Assembly (NCBI RefSeq): GCF_029433095.1
Contig: NZ_JARNTX010000006.1
Coordinates: 1 to 64,000, forward strand
Reading direction: 5' to 3'
Length of the DNA stretch: 64,000 nucleotides
Source: Hymenobacter sp. YC55
GTDB taxonomy: Bacteria; Bacteroidota; Bacteroidia; Cytophagales; Hymenobacteraceae
Of the stretch, positions 9,482 through 18,178 are shown one piece after another. The position numbers and the translations under genes are program-made. How positions within the stretch are numbered: position 1 is the first letter of the stretch; each line of letters opens with the position of its first letter. The notes under the pieces were generated by a model that was not told where the DNA came from, did not search any database, and saw only the letters and a list, made by a program, of their open reading frames with translations.

Positions 9482-10879
9482 ATGCCTCCTCAAGCCTCTT
9501 CCGGTTACGTTCCCCGCGCATCTGTAGCAGGGCCACCATCCCCCGCTGCCGGCCCAACGGGTAGTGCCGGCTACGTGTATCTGATTGCGGCCGTGGCGGC
9601 GCTAGGCGGGCTGCTCTTTGGCTTTGATACGGCCATCATCAACGGCGCTTTGGTCTTTTTGAAGAAGGACTTCGGCCTGACCGATTCGCAAACCGAGCTT
9701 GCGGCTAGTGCCATCCTATTCGGCGCGGTAGCCGGCGCGGCCATTGCCGGTTGGCTCACCGACCGTTACGGGCGCCGTCGACTGCTATTTGCGGCCGCGC
9801 TGCTGTTCACGCTTTCGGCGCTGGCAGCGGCAGTGCCCCGCACGCTTACCGAGTTTGTGCTGGCGCGGCTAGCGGGCGGCCTCGCTATTGGGGTGGCCTC
9901 GCTGCTGGTGCCGCTCTACATTGCCGAAATTGCCCCGGCACGTATCCGCGGCCAACTCGTGACGCTCAATCAGTTGGCCATCGTAACGGGTATTCTTCTG
10001 GCCTACGTTGCTAGCTACTACCTAGCCGAGCTAGGGTTAGCGTCGTGGCGCTGGATGTTTGCGGTAGCGGCTTTGCCTTCGCTGCTGTTTATGCTCACGC
10101 TGCTGTTGGTGCCCGAAAGTCCCCGCTGGCTGCTAGGCCGGGGCCGCGAGGCCGAAGCTATGGGCACCCTTACCCGCCTCAATGGCCCAGCCGCCGCGGC
10201 CACCGAAGCCACCGAAATCCAGGCCGCCCTAGCTGCCGAACGCGGCGAAGAAGCCAACGTGTACCAACCACGCTTGCGCCGACCCTTGCGTATTGCGGTG
10301 GTGTTGGCGGTGTTGCAGCAAATCACGGGCATCAACACGATTCTGTACTACGGCTCCATCATTTTCACCGAGTACAACGGGCAAAGTGCCTCGTCGGCCA
10401 TCGGGGCCAACGCGCTTATTGGGGGTATCAACTTCGCGGGTACCGTGGTGGCGCTGTTCGTTATCGACCGGGTAGGGCGCAAGCCGCTGTTGCTCTTTGC
10501 GTCGGGGGGCATGGGGCTGGCGTTGGGTGCGCTAGTGGTGGCGTTGCAATTGCACGCGCCAGGACCCTTGCTGCTAGGCCTCATCATGCTCTACGTAGCC
10601 TGCTTCGCAGTAGGGCTAGGGCCGGGCGTGTGGGTCGTGATTACCGAGATTTTCCCGAACGCTGTGCGGGGCCGGGCAGCCTCACTAGCTACGGTCGCCC
10701 TGTGGGTCGCCTGCACGCTTATTTCCTATACCTTCTTGTCGTTGGTGAAGGCTGCCGGCCTAGCTGGTGCTTTTGGGCTTTACGCGGCGCTTTCGGCCTT
10801 CACCTTCCTCTTTGTGTGGCGGGCCGTGCCCGAAACCAAGGGCCGCAGCCTGGAAGAAATTGAGCGTGGCTGGCAGTAG
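9482..10879 (+). CDS. MFS sugar porter (sugar:H+ symporter)
   Basis: Inner-membrane 12-helix transporter of the sugar porter family, likely importing the monosaccharide freed in the periplasm. All family signatures are present: DRYGRRRLL after helix 2, PESPRWLLGRGREAEA after helix 6, LQQITGINTILYYG in helix 7, DRVGRKPLLL between helices 8 and 9, and PETKGRSLEEIERGW at the end. Length is 465 residues, standard. The first 30 residues are a Pro/Ser/Ala-rich cytoplasmic tail. It lies between the DeoR gene and the GH92 mannosidase on the same strand, which argues for mannose as substrate (inference). A large palindromic repeat separates it from GH92. Confidence 0.93.
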   Translation: MPPQASSGYVPRASVAGPPSPAAGPTGSAGYVYLIAAVAALGGLLFGFDTAIINGALVFLKKDFGLTDSQTELAASAILFGAVAGAAIAGWLTDRYGRRRLLFAAALLFTLSALAAAVPRTLTEFVLARLAGGLAIGVASLLVPLYIAEIAPARIRGQLVTLNQLAIVTGILLAYVASYYLAELGLASWRWMFAVAALPSLLFMLTLLLVPESPRWLLGRGREAEAMGTLTRLNGPAAAATEATEIQAALAAERGEEANVYQPRLRRPLRIAVVLAVLQQITGINTILYYGSIIFTEYNGQSASSAIGANALIGGINFAGTVVALFVIDRVGRKPLLLFASGGMGLALGALVVALQLHAPGPLLLGLIMLYVACFAVGLGPGVWVVITEIFPNAVRGRAASLATVALWVACTLISYTFLSLVKAAGLAGAFGLYAALSAFTFLFVWRAVPETKGRSLEEIERGWQ

Positions 10880-10903
10880 CGAATCAGGCCCATGTCGAGT
10901 TGG

Positions 10904-11001
10904 GTCATGCTGAGCGCAGCCGAAGCATCTCGCTAGTATGGTAAACTCATTAGGCACCACAACGTCAGCACGCGAGATGCTTCGGCTGCGCTCAGCATGA
11001 C
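10904..11001. repeat. Dispersed intergenic palindrome, copy 1
   Basis: Two 30-base arms (10904-10933 and 10972-11001) are perfect reverse complements around a 38-base spacer. The outer ends read GTCATGCTGAGC and GCTCAGCATGAC. The same element recurs at 38907-38997 and 42459-42549. It lies between the porter and GH92 genes, both plus strand, and may act as a terminator or processing hairpin. Translating it gives CAQHD-type peptides, which are artefacts. Confidence 0.85.
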
Positions 11002-11062
11002 GGGCAGAAGAGATGTTGACTTTCTAACCCCGCTACTTTACCACATTACTTAAAACCGTTAT

Positions 11063-13438
11063 ATGAAGCTCTCATACCCTGCCGGCGTGTTGCCCTTGGT
11101 GCTGCTATTGGCCGTGGGCGAAACCAGCGCGCAGAGCGTGCTGAAGTACGTGAACCCCAACATCGGCACGGCGCACAGCCGCTGGTTTTTCTACACCCCG
11201 GCGGCGGTGCCCTACGGCATGGCCAAGCTAGCCCCCTCCACCAACGGCCACTACGGCAACGCTTCGGGTTGGGAAGCCGTGGGCTACGACACGCGCCAGA
11301 ACTCCATCGAAGGGTTTGTGCACTTCCACGAGTGGCAAGTGGGCGGCGTGAGCTTCATGCCCACCACGGGCGAGCTGCGCGTGAAGCCCGGCGACCTTGA
11401 CAAGCCAGACTCCGGCTACCGCTCGCGCTTCGACCGCAAAAACCAAGTGGCCGAGCCCGGCTACTACAAAGTATTGCTCGACGACTACGGCATCACCTCC
11501 GAGCTGACGGCCACCAAGCGGGTCGGCTTTCACCGCTATACCTTCCCCAAAAACGACCAAGCGCACATCATTCTCGACATCGGCAACAAGCAGGGTGAAA
11601 GCGACGAAGTGACCGATGCCAGCATCCGGATGGTAGACGCTACGCACGTGGAGGGTTTTGTGAATACCTACCCGAAGTACGTGAAAAACTATGACCCCCA
11701 GGGCAAGGTAAACATGTACTTCTTCGGGGAAATCAGCAAGAAGCCGGCTAGCGTAGGAGCGTTTACGGCGGCTGGCACGCAGGCAAATACAAACTCAGCT
11801 AAAGGAAAAGGCGCGGGGTTAGTGCTTAATTATCAAACCACTGCACAGGAGAAGATCGAACTGAAAGTAGGCCTCTCGTACACCTCTATTGCCAATGCGA
11901 AGGCCAACCTGATGGCCGAGGCTCGCACCCTGACCTTCGATCAGGCCCGCACCGCGGCGCAAGCTACCTGGCAGCGCGAGTTAGGTAAGCTTGCCGTGGA
12001 AGGCCCCGATGAGCAGAACAAAACCAAGTTTTACACGGGCCTGTTTCACGCCTTGCTAGGCCGCGGCATTGCCAGTGACGTGAACGGCGACTACCCCAAG
12101 CACGGCGGCCAAACCGGAAAGCTAGTAGCCAGCGGCCCCGGCCCTAAGCCCGAGTTCATCAACACCGACGCCATCTGGGGCGGCTACTGGAATCTCACGC
12201 AGCTTTGGGCGCTGTCGTACCCCGAGTGGTATGGCAACTACGTGAACACGGAACTGCAAGTGTACCGCGACCGGGGCTGGTTCGGCGACGGCCTAGCCAA
12301 CAGTGAGTACGTATCCGGGGTGGGCACCAATTTCGTGGGGCTAGCTATTGCCGGCGCCTACCAGGCCGGCATCCGCAACTACGACGTGAACCTAGCCTAC
12401 CAAGCCGTGCGCGCCAACGAGCTGAACTGGCGCAACCGCCCATTTGGCTCGGGCAAGATGGACGTGAAGGCCTTCACGCAGTACGGCTACGTGCCCTTCA
12501 AGGAAGGCTACAAGCAAGACCAAGGCGTATGGTACAAAACCGATTCCACGGGCGCCTACTTCTCTAATTCGCACACGCTAGAGTACAGCTACAGCGCCTT
12601 CGCCGCGGCGCAAATGGCCAAAGGCCTAGGTAAAAAGACCGATTACGAGCAGCTCATAAAGCTTTCTGACGGCTGGAAAAAGATTCTGAATCCGCAGAAC
12701 AAGCTCATGCAGCCCAAGCTGGCTGATGGCACCTTCGCGGGCAACTTCAAGCCCTATGAGCCGTGGCGTGGCTTCCAGGAAGGCAATGCCATGCAGTATT
12801 CCTTCTACGTGCCGCAAAACCCGGCCGGGCTTATTGCGGCCCTAGGTCGCGAGAAGTTCAACAACCGCCTCGATAGCATCTTCACGGCCTCGGCCAAGAC
12901 GGGCTTTGGCGGCGGCAAGGAAATCGACGCCTTCGCCGGCGTCAACGCCATCTACAACCACGGCAACCAGCCTTGCCTGCACATCAGCTGGCTGTTCAAC
13001 TTCTCAGGCCAGCCCTGGCTCACGCAGAAATGGACCCGCCAGATTTGCGATGATTTCTACGGCACCGAGCCCATCCACGGCTACGGCTACGGCCAGGATG
13101 AAGACCAGGGGCAGCTAGGTTCGTGGTACGTCATCACGGCCCTGGGCTTATTCGACGTGAAAGGCTTCACCGATGGCCGGCCCATTGTAGAGCTAGGTAG
13201 CCCCATTTTCAGCAAGGCCACCATTCAGCTAGGCAACCAGAAAAAGCTGGTAATTGAAGCCAAAAACACCTCCAAGGAAAACGTGTACGTGCAGAGCGCA
13301 GCATTCAACGGCAAGCCGCTCGCCAATTGCTGGCTGTATCGCGACGAGCTGATGCAAGGTGGACAACTGGTATTCACAATGGGCAGCCAACCCAACAAAA
13401 CATGGGGCACCAAAACCCCTCCACCGTCGGCACAGTGA
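11063..13438 (+). CDS. GH92 family exo-alpha-mannosidase
   Basis: Calcium-dependent inverting exo-alpha-mannosidase that removes terminal mannose from N-glycan or mannan chains (family knowledge). A signal peptide ends near GETSAQS, so it works in the periplasm or at the surface. The GH92 opening (VNPNIGTAHSRWFFYTPAAV then PYGMAKLAPS) and the (alpha/alpha)6 catalytic region are visible. The family motif GQDEDQGQLGSWYV (from about residue 677) probably carries the general base. Length is 791 residues, typical. With the isomerase and porter upstream it makes a coherent mannose-release pathway. Specificity (alpha-1,2, 1,3 or 1,6) cannot be judged. Confidence 0.93.
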   Translation: MKLSYPAGVLPLVLLLAVGETSAQSVLKYVNPNIGTAHSRWFFYTPAAVPYGMAKLAPSTNGHYGNASGWEAVGYDTRQNSIEGFVHFHEWQVGGVSFMPTTGELRVKPGDLDKPDSGYRSRFDRKNQVAEPGYYKVLLDDYGITSELTATKRVGFHRYTFPKNDQAHIILDIGNKQGESDEVTDASIRMVDATHVEGFVNTYPKYVKNYDPQGKVNMYFFGEISKKPASVGAFTAAGTQANTNSAKGKGAGLVLNYQTTAQEKIELKVGLSYTSIANAKANLMAEARTLTFDQARTAAQATWQRELGKLAVEGPDEQNKTKFYTGLFHALLGRGIASDVNGDYPKHGGQTGKLVASGPGPKPEFINTDAIWGGYWNLTQLWALSYPEWYGNYVNTELQVYRDRGWFGDGLANSEYVSGVGTNFVGLAIAGAYQAGIRNYDVNLAYQAVRANELNWRNRPFGSGKMDVKAFTQYGYVPFKEGYKQDQGVWYKTDSTGAYFSNSHTLEYSYSAFAAAQMAKGLGKKTDYEQLIKLSDGWKKILNPQNKLMQPKLADGTFAGNFKPYEPWRGFQEGNAMQYSFYVPQNPAGLIAALGREKFNNRLDSIFTASAKTGFGGGKEIDAFAGVNAIYNHGNQPCLHISWLFNFSGQPWLTQKWTRQICDDFYGTEPIHGYGYGQDEDQGQLGSWYVITALGLFDVKGFTDGRPIVELGSPIFSKATIQLGNQKKLVIEAKNTSKENVYVQSAAFNGKPLANCWLYRDELMQGGQLVFTMGSQPNKTWGTKTPPPSAQ

Positions 13439-13483
13439 TTGCGGGCCGGGCTACAACTAAAAGTGCGCCCATCACAACTTGCC

Positions 13484-14488
13484 TTAGCGAGGCTGCTGTG
13501 CGTGCCGCCCGCTGTCGGGGGTAGTGCCAGTCCACGTTCTGTACGCGCGGTAGAACGAGTTCGGCTCGTCGAAGCCAAGCAGGAAGGAAATTTCGGCGGC
13601 GGGCAGGGCGGTCTTCTCGAGATAATGCTGCGCAAGTGCCGCGCGCGTTTCCTGCAAGAGTTGCTGGTAGTTGGTGCCTTCGGCCTCTATGCGGCGCTGA
13701 AGGGTGCGCTTGCTTAAGGCGAGCTTCTGCGCCATGGCCTCCAAAGTGACCAGACCGCTCGGCAACCCTTCTAGCAAGGCCGCCCGCACGCGCTTGCTAG
13801 TTGTTACGGCCGCGTCGAGGTCGGCTAGGCGCTGACGCAGTTCGGGCTCGAAGGCGGCCCACAGCGGCTCGTTCGAGGTAAGAAACGGACGCCGCGCATC
13901 AGCCGCCGTAAACAGTACCCGATGCTTGGCACCCCGCCGCAGGGGCGCGCCGAGAAAGGCCTCGTACGGCGCTAAGGGCGAAGGTAGCACTGGGGTTGTG
14001 ACCTCAACCGGGCGCACCAATTCGCGCGTGCCCAGGCGCGCAAGCGTCACGCAAAACAGCAGCTCCATTACCACCAAGGACTCGGGAGGTAGCAAGGGCG
14101 CGTCGAGCCAGATTAGCTCCATCGTCAGTAAGTCGCGCCCGGCGGTGACGTCGAAGCGCAGGGGCGCAACCAACGTCTTGTAACGCGCAATGCGCTGTGC
14201 CGCCACCAGCAGGTTGGGGCTACAGAGCGCCGCAAACAGCGGTGGCGAAAAGGATTCACTGCGAACAGCTTCGCACACCCGGATGGGAAGGAGGGCGTCG
14301 CCCATCTCCGCTTCGATACCGTTCCAGAGTCGGTAGTATGCTTCGGAGGCCAGCCGCGCAGTTGGTTGCTGCAGCAGGTCGTCGGGCAGGCCAGCGCGCC
14401 GCAGCACATTGGCAGGCACCACATCGAGGTCTTTGAGCAGTGTGCGCCAGGTTGTATCAAGCGCATAGCTATGTGTAGGGGTCGCCAT
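13484..14488 (-). CDS. AraC-family regulator with arabinose-binding-like N-terminal domain
   Basis: The N-terminal two thirds fit the 'AraC-type arabinose-binding/dimerisation' domain of PF12625 (RLASEAYYRLWNGIEAEMGD; EAVRSESFSPPLFAALCSPN). The C-terminal 100 residues are the double helix-turn-helix (LEAMAQKLALSKRTLQRRI; AEISFLLGFDEPNSFYRAYR). Length 334 fits. It converges on GH92 with only 45 bases between stops and lies 68 bases downstream of an SDR gene on the same strand, so it may be co-transcribed with it and control it. Proteins of this class often govern small oxidoreductase units; the effector is unknown. Confidence 0.9.
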   Translation of the reverse strand: MATPTHSYALDTTWRTLLKDLDVVPANVLRRAGLPDDLLQQPTARLASEAYYRLWNGIEAEMGDALLPIRVCEAVRSESFSPPLFAALCSPNLLVAAQRIARYKTLVAPLRFDVTAGRDLLTMELIWLDAPLLPPESLVVMELLFCVTLARLGTRELVRPVEVTTPVLPSPLAPYEAFLGAPLRRGAKHRVLFTAADARRPFLTSNEPLWAAFEPELRQRLADLDAAVTTSKRVRAALLEGLPSGLVTLEAMAQKLALSKRTLQRRIEAEGTNYQQLLQETRAALAQHYLEKTALPAAEISFLLGFDEPNSFYRAYRTWTGTTPDSGRHAQQPR

Positions 14489-14556
14489 GGGGTGCTAAAA
14501 GTAAGCAGGTATCCATCACCTTGCACTGTAGTCGAGGTGGCGCAGTTAAGCCTAGC

Positions 14557-15378
14557 TCACGCGCCAAGTCCCAACTGCGCTTTTATGCCGGCGAAGAACG
14601 TGGCGTCGTCGGCGGCGCGGCGGCTGGCCAGAAGCTGCACAGCGTCCTCACCGGCTTCGTAGCGGAGCTGATCGGTGCCGTCGGTTGTGGCGGCGTAGAC
14701 AATCTCGGCAATATGCTCGGGCGACGAACCGGCCGCCATCATCGGACCGAGCACATCGAGCACGGCTTCTACGAATGGCTGGTATTCGGGCAGTTGTGGG
14801 TCGTTGCTGAAGTCGAAGGAACGGCCCCCGAAGTCGGTTTTTATGCCGCCCGGCTCGATGATCTTCACTTGTATTCCGAGTGGACTAAGTTCGTAGTGCA
14901 GCGCTTCGGAGAGACCTTCCACCGCGAACTTGGTGCCGTGGTAGAGCGTGCCGAGCGGGAAGGTCAGCCGCCCGCCTACCGATGAGATGTTGACGATGGT
15001 GCCTTTGCGATTTTGGCGGAAGTGAGGCAAAAGAGCTTGCGTAGTGGCCAGTAGGCCGAGCACGTTCACGTCGAACTGACGCTGAATTTTCTCGAATGGA
15101 GTAGCTTCGAGCGGGCCGTACGCGCCGTAGCCGGCGTTGTTGATAAGCACATCGATGCGCCCAAACTTGGCTAGACCAGCGTCGACCGCCGACTGGATGG
15201 AGCTTGGGTCCTGAACGTCGAGACGCGTGACGAGCACACGTTCGATCTGGCTGAATTCGGTTTCATGCTCGGGGGTGCGCATGGTGGCAATAACGTTCCA
15301 GCCCTGGGCGTGGAAGTGCTTGGCGGTGGCCCGGCCGAGGCCACTCGAAGTACCGGTGATAAGGATGGTGTTGTTCAT
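14557..15378 (-). CDS. Short-chain dehydrogenase/reductase (SDR)
   Basis: NAD(P)-dependent oxidoreductase of the classical SDR fold. Seen: cofactor loop TGTSSGLG (residues 8-15), the NNAG motif (VLINNAGYGAYG), the catalytic Ser in VNISSVGG and the YxxxK pair in YHGTKFAVEG. An Arg just after the first strand (TMRTPEHE) suggests NADPH preference. At 273 residues it is of usual length. The C-terminal third (FGGRSFDFSNDPQLPEYQPF; VYAATTDGTDQLRY) matches the Bacteroidota SDR type often paired with AraC genes, as here. Substrate is unknown. Confidence 0.9.
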   Translation of the reverse strand: MNNTILITGTSSGLGRATAKHFHAQGWNVIATMRTPEHETEFSQIERVLVTRLDVQDPSSIQSAVDAGLAKFGRIDVLINNAGYGAYGPLEATPFEKIQRQFDVNVLGLLATTQALLPHFRQNRKGTIVNISSVGGRLTFPLGTLYHGTKFAVEGLSEALHYELSPLGIQVKIIEPGGIKTDFGGRSFDFSNDPQLPEYQPFVEAVLDVLGPMMAAGSSPEHIAEIVYAATTDGTDQLRYEAGEDAVQLLASRRAADDATFFAGIKAQLGLGA

Positions 15379-15622
15379 GGCGTGCTTCCGTTAGTGTAGC
15401 ACAAAGTACCGGCGGAACAACACCGTTTACTGTAGCAAGCCGCGCCATTCTACTATCCAATTGCGCCACCTACATATTCACACGGGCAAGGAAGGTTTTC
15501 ACCTGCTCTTGGCTATTAACCCCGGCTAAGAAAGCACAACACGCGACCATACTCACTTATAGTGAAGCGGGAAATGCCTTACAAGGTTGAGTGCCTAGTC
15601 TCTGGTAAACAGCGCTCAGCTT

Positions 15623-16528
15623 TTATTGCGCTGAGAAGCGGAAGGCAGCTGGCGTGAGGCCCGTTTTGCTTTTGAACAAGCGCGTGAAATAGTGCGGATA
15701 ATCGAACCCGAGCTGAAAGGCTGTTTCGTTGACCGTTAGCGAAGTGCCGAGCAGCAACTGCTTGGCGCGTTCAATGAGGGCGTGATGCAAGTGCTGCTGC
15801 GCTGTCTGGCCGGTGAGCGCGCGCAACATATCACTCAAGTAGGCAGGCGAGACGTGCAGCGCTTCAGCAAACTGCTGCACTGTGGGCAGCGGGGAGTTGC
15901 TGGCTTGCGCAAAGTGGGTGGTGAGTTGAGCTTCGAAGCGACTAAGCAAATCGTGCTCGGCCAGGCGCCGGGTAAGAAACTGGCGGTGATAAAACCGGTT
16001 GGCGTAGCCTAGCAGCACCTCTAGCTGCGCGACTAGTAGGTCTTGGCTGAAGGCATCGAGGGGTTGCTCGTACTCATGCTGCATGCTGCGAAGTACACTT
16101 TCCAACAAGCTTTCTTCCTTGGCCGAGACGTGCAGCGCCTCGTGCACTTGATAAGAGAAAAACCCGTAGCCCGTGATTTTCTGGCCCAACGGGTATTTGC
16201 GCAGCAGGTCAGGATGAAACACCAAGGCCCAGCCGCTCATTTCCGAAATGTCGAGGCTGGCATCGGCCATCACCACCTGACCGGGCGCCAGAAACGTGAG
16301 CAGGCCATCATGAAAATCGTAGGTCTGGCGGCCGTAGTACACGGTGCCCTTCAGCCCGCGCTTAAGGGCAATCGTGTAAAGCTGCGCTACGATTGGGGCG
16401 GGTATAGCCTGCCCGCTTATTTCAGATAAGTTAATGAGCGTGAGTAAGGGATGTGCCGGCGCGGGCAACCCGTAGTAGCGGGTGTATTCCGTAACCGTGT
16501 GCAGCACCTGAAAATCAGCGGGTTTCAT
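15623..16528 (-). CDS. AraC-family transcriptional regulator
   Basis: A cupin-like N-terminal sensor (GTVYYGRQTYDFHDGLLTFL; PGQVVMADASLDISEMSGWA) is joined to a C-terminal AraC double helix-turn-helix (VQQFAEALHVSPAYLSDML; VNETAFQLGFDYPHYFTRLF; KSKTGLTPAAFR). Length 301 is standard. The aldo/keto reductase gene lies 81 bases downstream of its start side (stop of this gene at 15623, reductase at 16610-17593, same strand), so the reductase is transcribed first and this regulator second. It probably controls that reductase. The 244 bases to the SDR gene (15379-15622) hold no gene. Confidence 0.9.
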   Translation of the reverse strand: MKPADFQVLHTVTEYTRYYGLPAPAHPLLTLINLSEISGQAIPAPIVAQLYTIALKRGLKGTVYYGRQTYDFHDGLLTFLAPGQVVMADASLDISEMSGWALVFHPDLLRKYPLGQKITGYGFFSYQVHEALHVSAKEESLLESVLRSMQHEYEQPLDAFSQDLLVAQLEVLLGYANRFYHRQFLTRRLAEHDLLSRFEAQLTTHFAQASNSPLPTVQQFAEALHVSPAYLSDMLRALTGQTAQQHLHHALIERAKQLLLGTSLTVNETAFQLGFDYPHYFTRLFKSKTGLTPAAFRFSAQ

Positions 16529-16609
16529 GAGGTGAAGATAATATACGCGTAGTAGCCCGAAGCCAGGTAAAGAGCAAACCTAGCTTCGGGCTAACAACGG
16601 GGCCGCTAA

Positions 16610-17593
16610 CTAAGCGTAGGCTGCCCCGCTTACACTGCCTACGGGCAGCACGGCGTCTAACTCGGCTAGCTCCTGCTGGCTAAGCACGATGTTAACGGCG
16701 GCCACGTTTTGCTCTAGGTTTTGGCGGCGCTTGGTGCCGGGAATAGGCACCACCCCTTGGGCCAGCACCCAAGCTAAGGCCAACTGAGCGGCGCTCACCT
16801 GCTTCTGGGCGGCTAGGCTCTGGATTTTCTGCACTAGCTCCAGGTTTTTCTGGAAGCTCTCGCCTTGGTAGCGCGGCAGATTACGACGAATATCAGTTGG
16901 GGCAAAGTCCTCGAATTTGGTAATCTCGCCCGACAGAAACCCGCGGCCCAACGGGGAGTACGCCACGAAGCCAATGCCCAGCTCGCGGGCCGCTTGCAGC
17001 ACGCCGTCTTCCTCCACGCCCCGGTCGAAAAGCGAATACTCGGTTTGCAGGGCCGTGAGCGGGTGCACAGCGTGCGCCCGGCGCAGGATATCGGCCGACA
17101 CTTCCGAGAGGCCGAGGTAGCGCACTTTGCCTTCTTCTACCAGCCGGCTCATAGCGCCCACGGTGTCTTCAATGGGTGTGTTGGGGTCGAGGCGGTGCAG
17201 GTAGTACAGGTCGATGTAGTCTGTGCCGAGGTTGCGTAAGGAGCGCTCCGCGGCTTTGCGCACATACTCGGGCCGGCCGTTGAAGCCCCAGGTAAGCTGC
17301 TCGTTGTCGTCGACTTCGTAGCCGAACTTGGTGGCAATAATGTACTGGTCGCGCTGACCAGCGGTGGCCTTGGCTAGCAGCCGCTCGTTGAGCAGCGGGC
17401 CGTAGAGGTCGGCGGTGTCCAGAAAGTTCACGCCTAGCTCGCGGGCCCGGTGAATAGTGGCAATGCCTTCGGCTTCGTCGGGCTTGCCGTACACGTCCAT
17501 GCCGGCTAGGGTGGTCATACCCATGCAGCCGAGGCCTTCTACGGGTACTTCCAGTCCCTGGCTGCCCAGGGCTACTTGAGGGAGAATGTTCAT
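16610..17593 (-). CDS. Aldo/keto reductase
   Basis: NADPH-dependent TIM-barrel aldehyde/ketone reductase. The catalytic tetrad is visible: Asp and Tyr in FLDTADLYG, Lys in IIATKFGY, His in LYYLHRLDP. The cofactor end has GTKRRQNLEQNVAA. The start at 17593 (MNILPQVALGSQGLEVP) is chosen because family members begin here; the frame extends upstream to 17704 with 37 unrelated residues. It resembles the YajO/IolS-like subgroup (inference). At 327 residues it is normal. An AraC gene follows on the same strand. Confidence 0.92.
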   Translation of the reverse strand: MNILPQVALGSQGLEVPVEGLGCMGMTTLAGMDVYGKPDEAEGIATIHRARELGVNFLDTADLYGPLLNERLLAKATAGQRDQYIIATKFGYEVDDNEQLTWGFNGRPEYVRKAAERSLRNLGTDYIDLYYLHRLDPNTPIEDTVGAMSRLVEEGKVRYLGLSEVSADILRRAHAVHPLTALQTEYSLFDRGVEEDGVLQAARELGIGFVAYSPLGRGFLSGEITKFEDFAPTDIRRNLPRYQGESFQKNLELVQKIQSLAAQKQVSAAQLALAWVLAQGVVPIPGTKRRQNLEQNVAAVNIVLSQQELAELDAVLPVGSVSGAAYA

Positions 17594-17651
17594 GGTATGC
17601 TGATAAGAAGGTAGAAAGTGGGGTGCTTGTGCCTGTTTTGATGGAGCCTCG

Positions 17652-17849
17652 TTAGTGAGAAACAGTCGCGTAAAGCGGGTACTGGTGCTGGTAGCAGCTG
17701 CCATCGGCCCGGCGCACGTTTTCGTGGCCCACGATGTCAGGCCCGTTTCTGGTAATGGCCAACTGCTGCGCCAGCGTTTGCTCGTAGCGCGCCCGATTTT
17801 CAGCCTTCCCTATGAAGGCTGAAACAAAATCAACTGCCGTGCTTCTCAT
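17652..17849 (-). CDS. Small hypothetical protein (65 aa)
   Basis: Not recognised. The frame from an ATG at 17849 gives a hydrophilic 65-residue product (MRSTAVDFVSAFIGKAENRA then RYEQTLAQQL..GPDIVGHENV), with no signal or membrane segment and a His/Tyr-rich tail (CYQHQYPLYATVSH). Its balanced composition favours a real gene or the end of a decayed one. It lies 58 bases upstream of the aldo/keto reductase, same strand. A frame extending to 17897 is also open. Confidence 0.35.
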   Translation of the reverse strand: MRSTAVDFVSAFIGKAENRARYEQTLAQQLAITRNGPDIVGHENVRRADGSCYQHQYPLYATVSH

Positions 17850-18178
17850 GGAAATAAGAGGCAGTATGGTGCCGCATCCGCCTCGTCGCCGATCCAACCG
17901 GCGAACGAGAAGATGCTACTGCTTTACTCCTCAAAGGTCAGGGGCGTAGTGCTCAGGTGAGCCACACAAAACCCTGGATGTATAACACAAATCCCGGCCA
18001 TGAGCACCCCCTTTCTAAATACGCTGCGAAGGCCGCCCTAGCGTATAAAAAGTGTTTTGCGCTCGGGACCGGCAGGAACTCCAAGCTGTCCTGCAACGAG
18101 GACCTTTTCTTACCGACTACCACCGGCGCGCCCGCGCCGCCATTGGTTTCAGATGCTGTAGGGCAAGACAGTTTCGTG
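17850..18178. other. Gene-free stretch
   Basis: About 330 bases between the small hypothetical gene and the stop of the alcohol dehydrogenase gene. Open frames here are antisense or too short and none resembles a known family. No strong hairpin, repeat or promoter was recognised. Confidence 0.4.
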
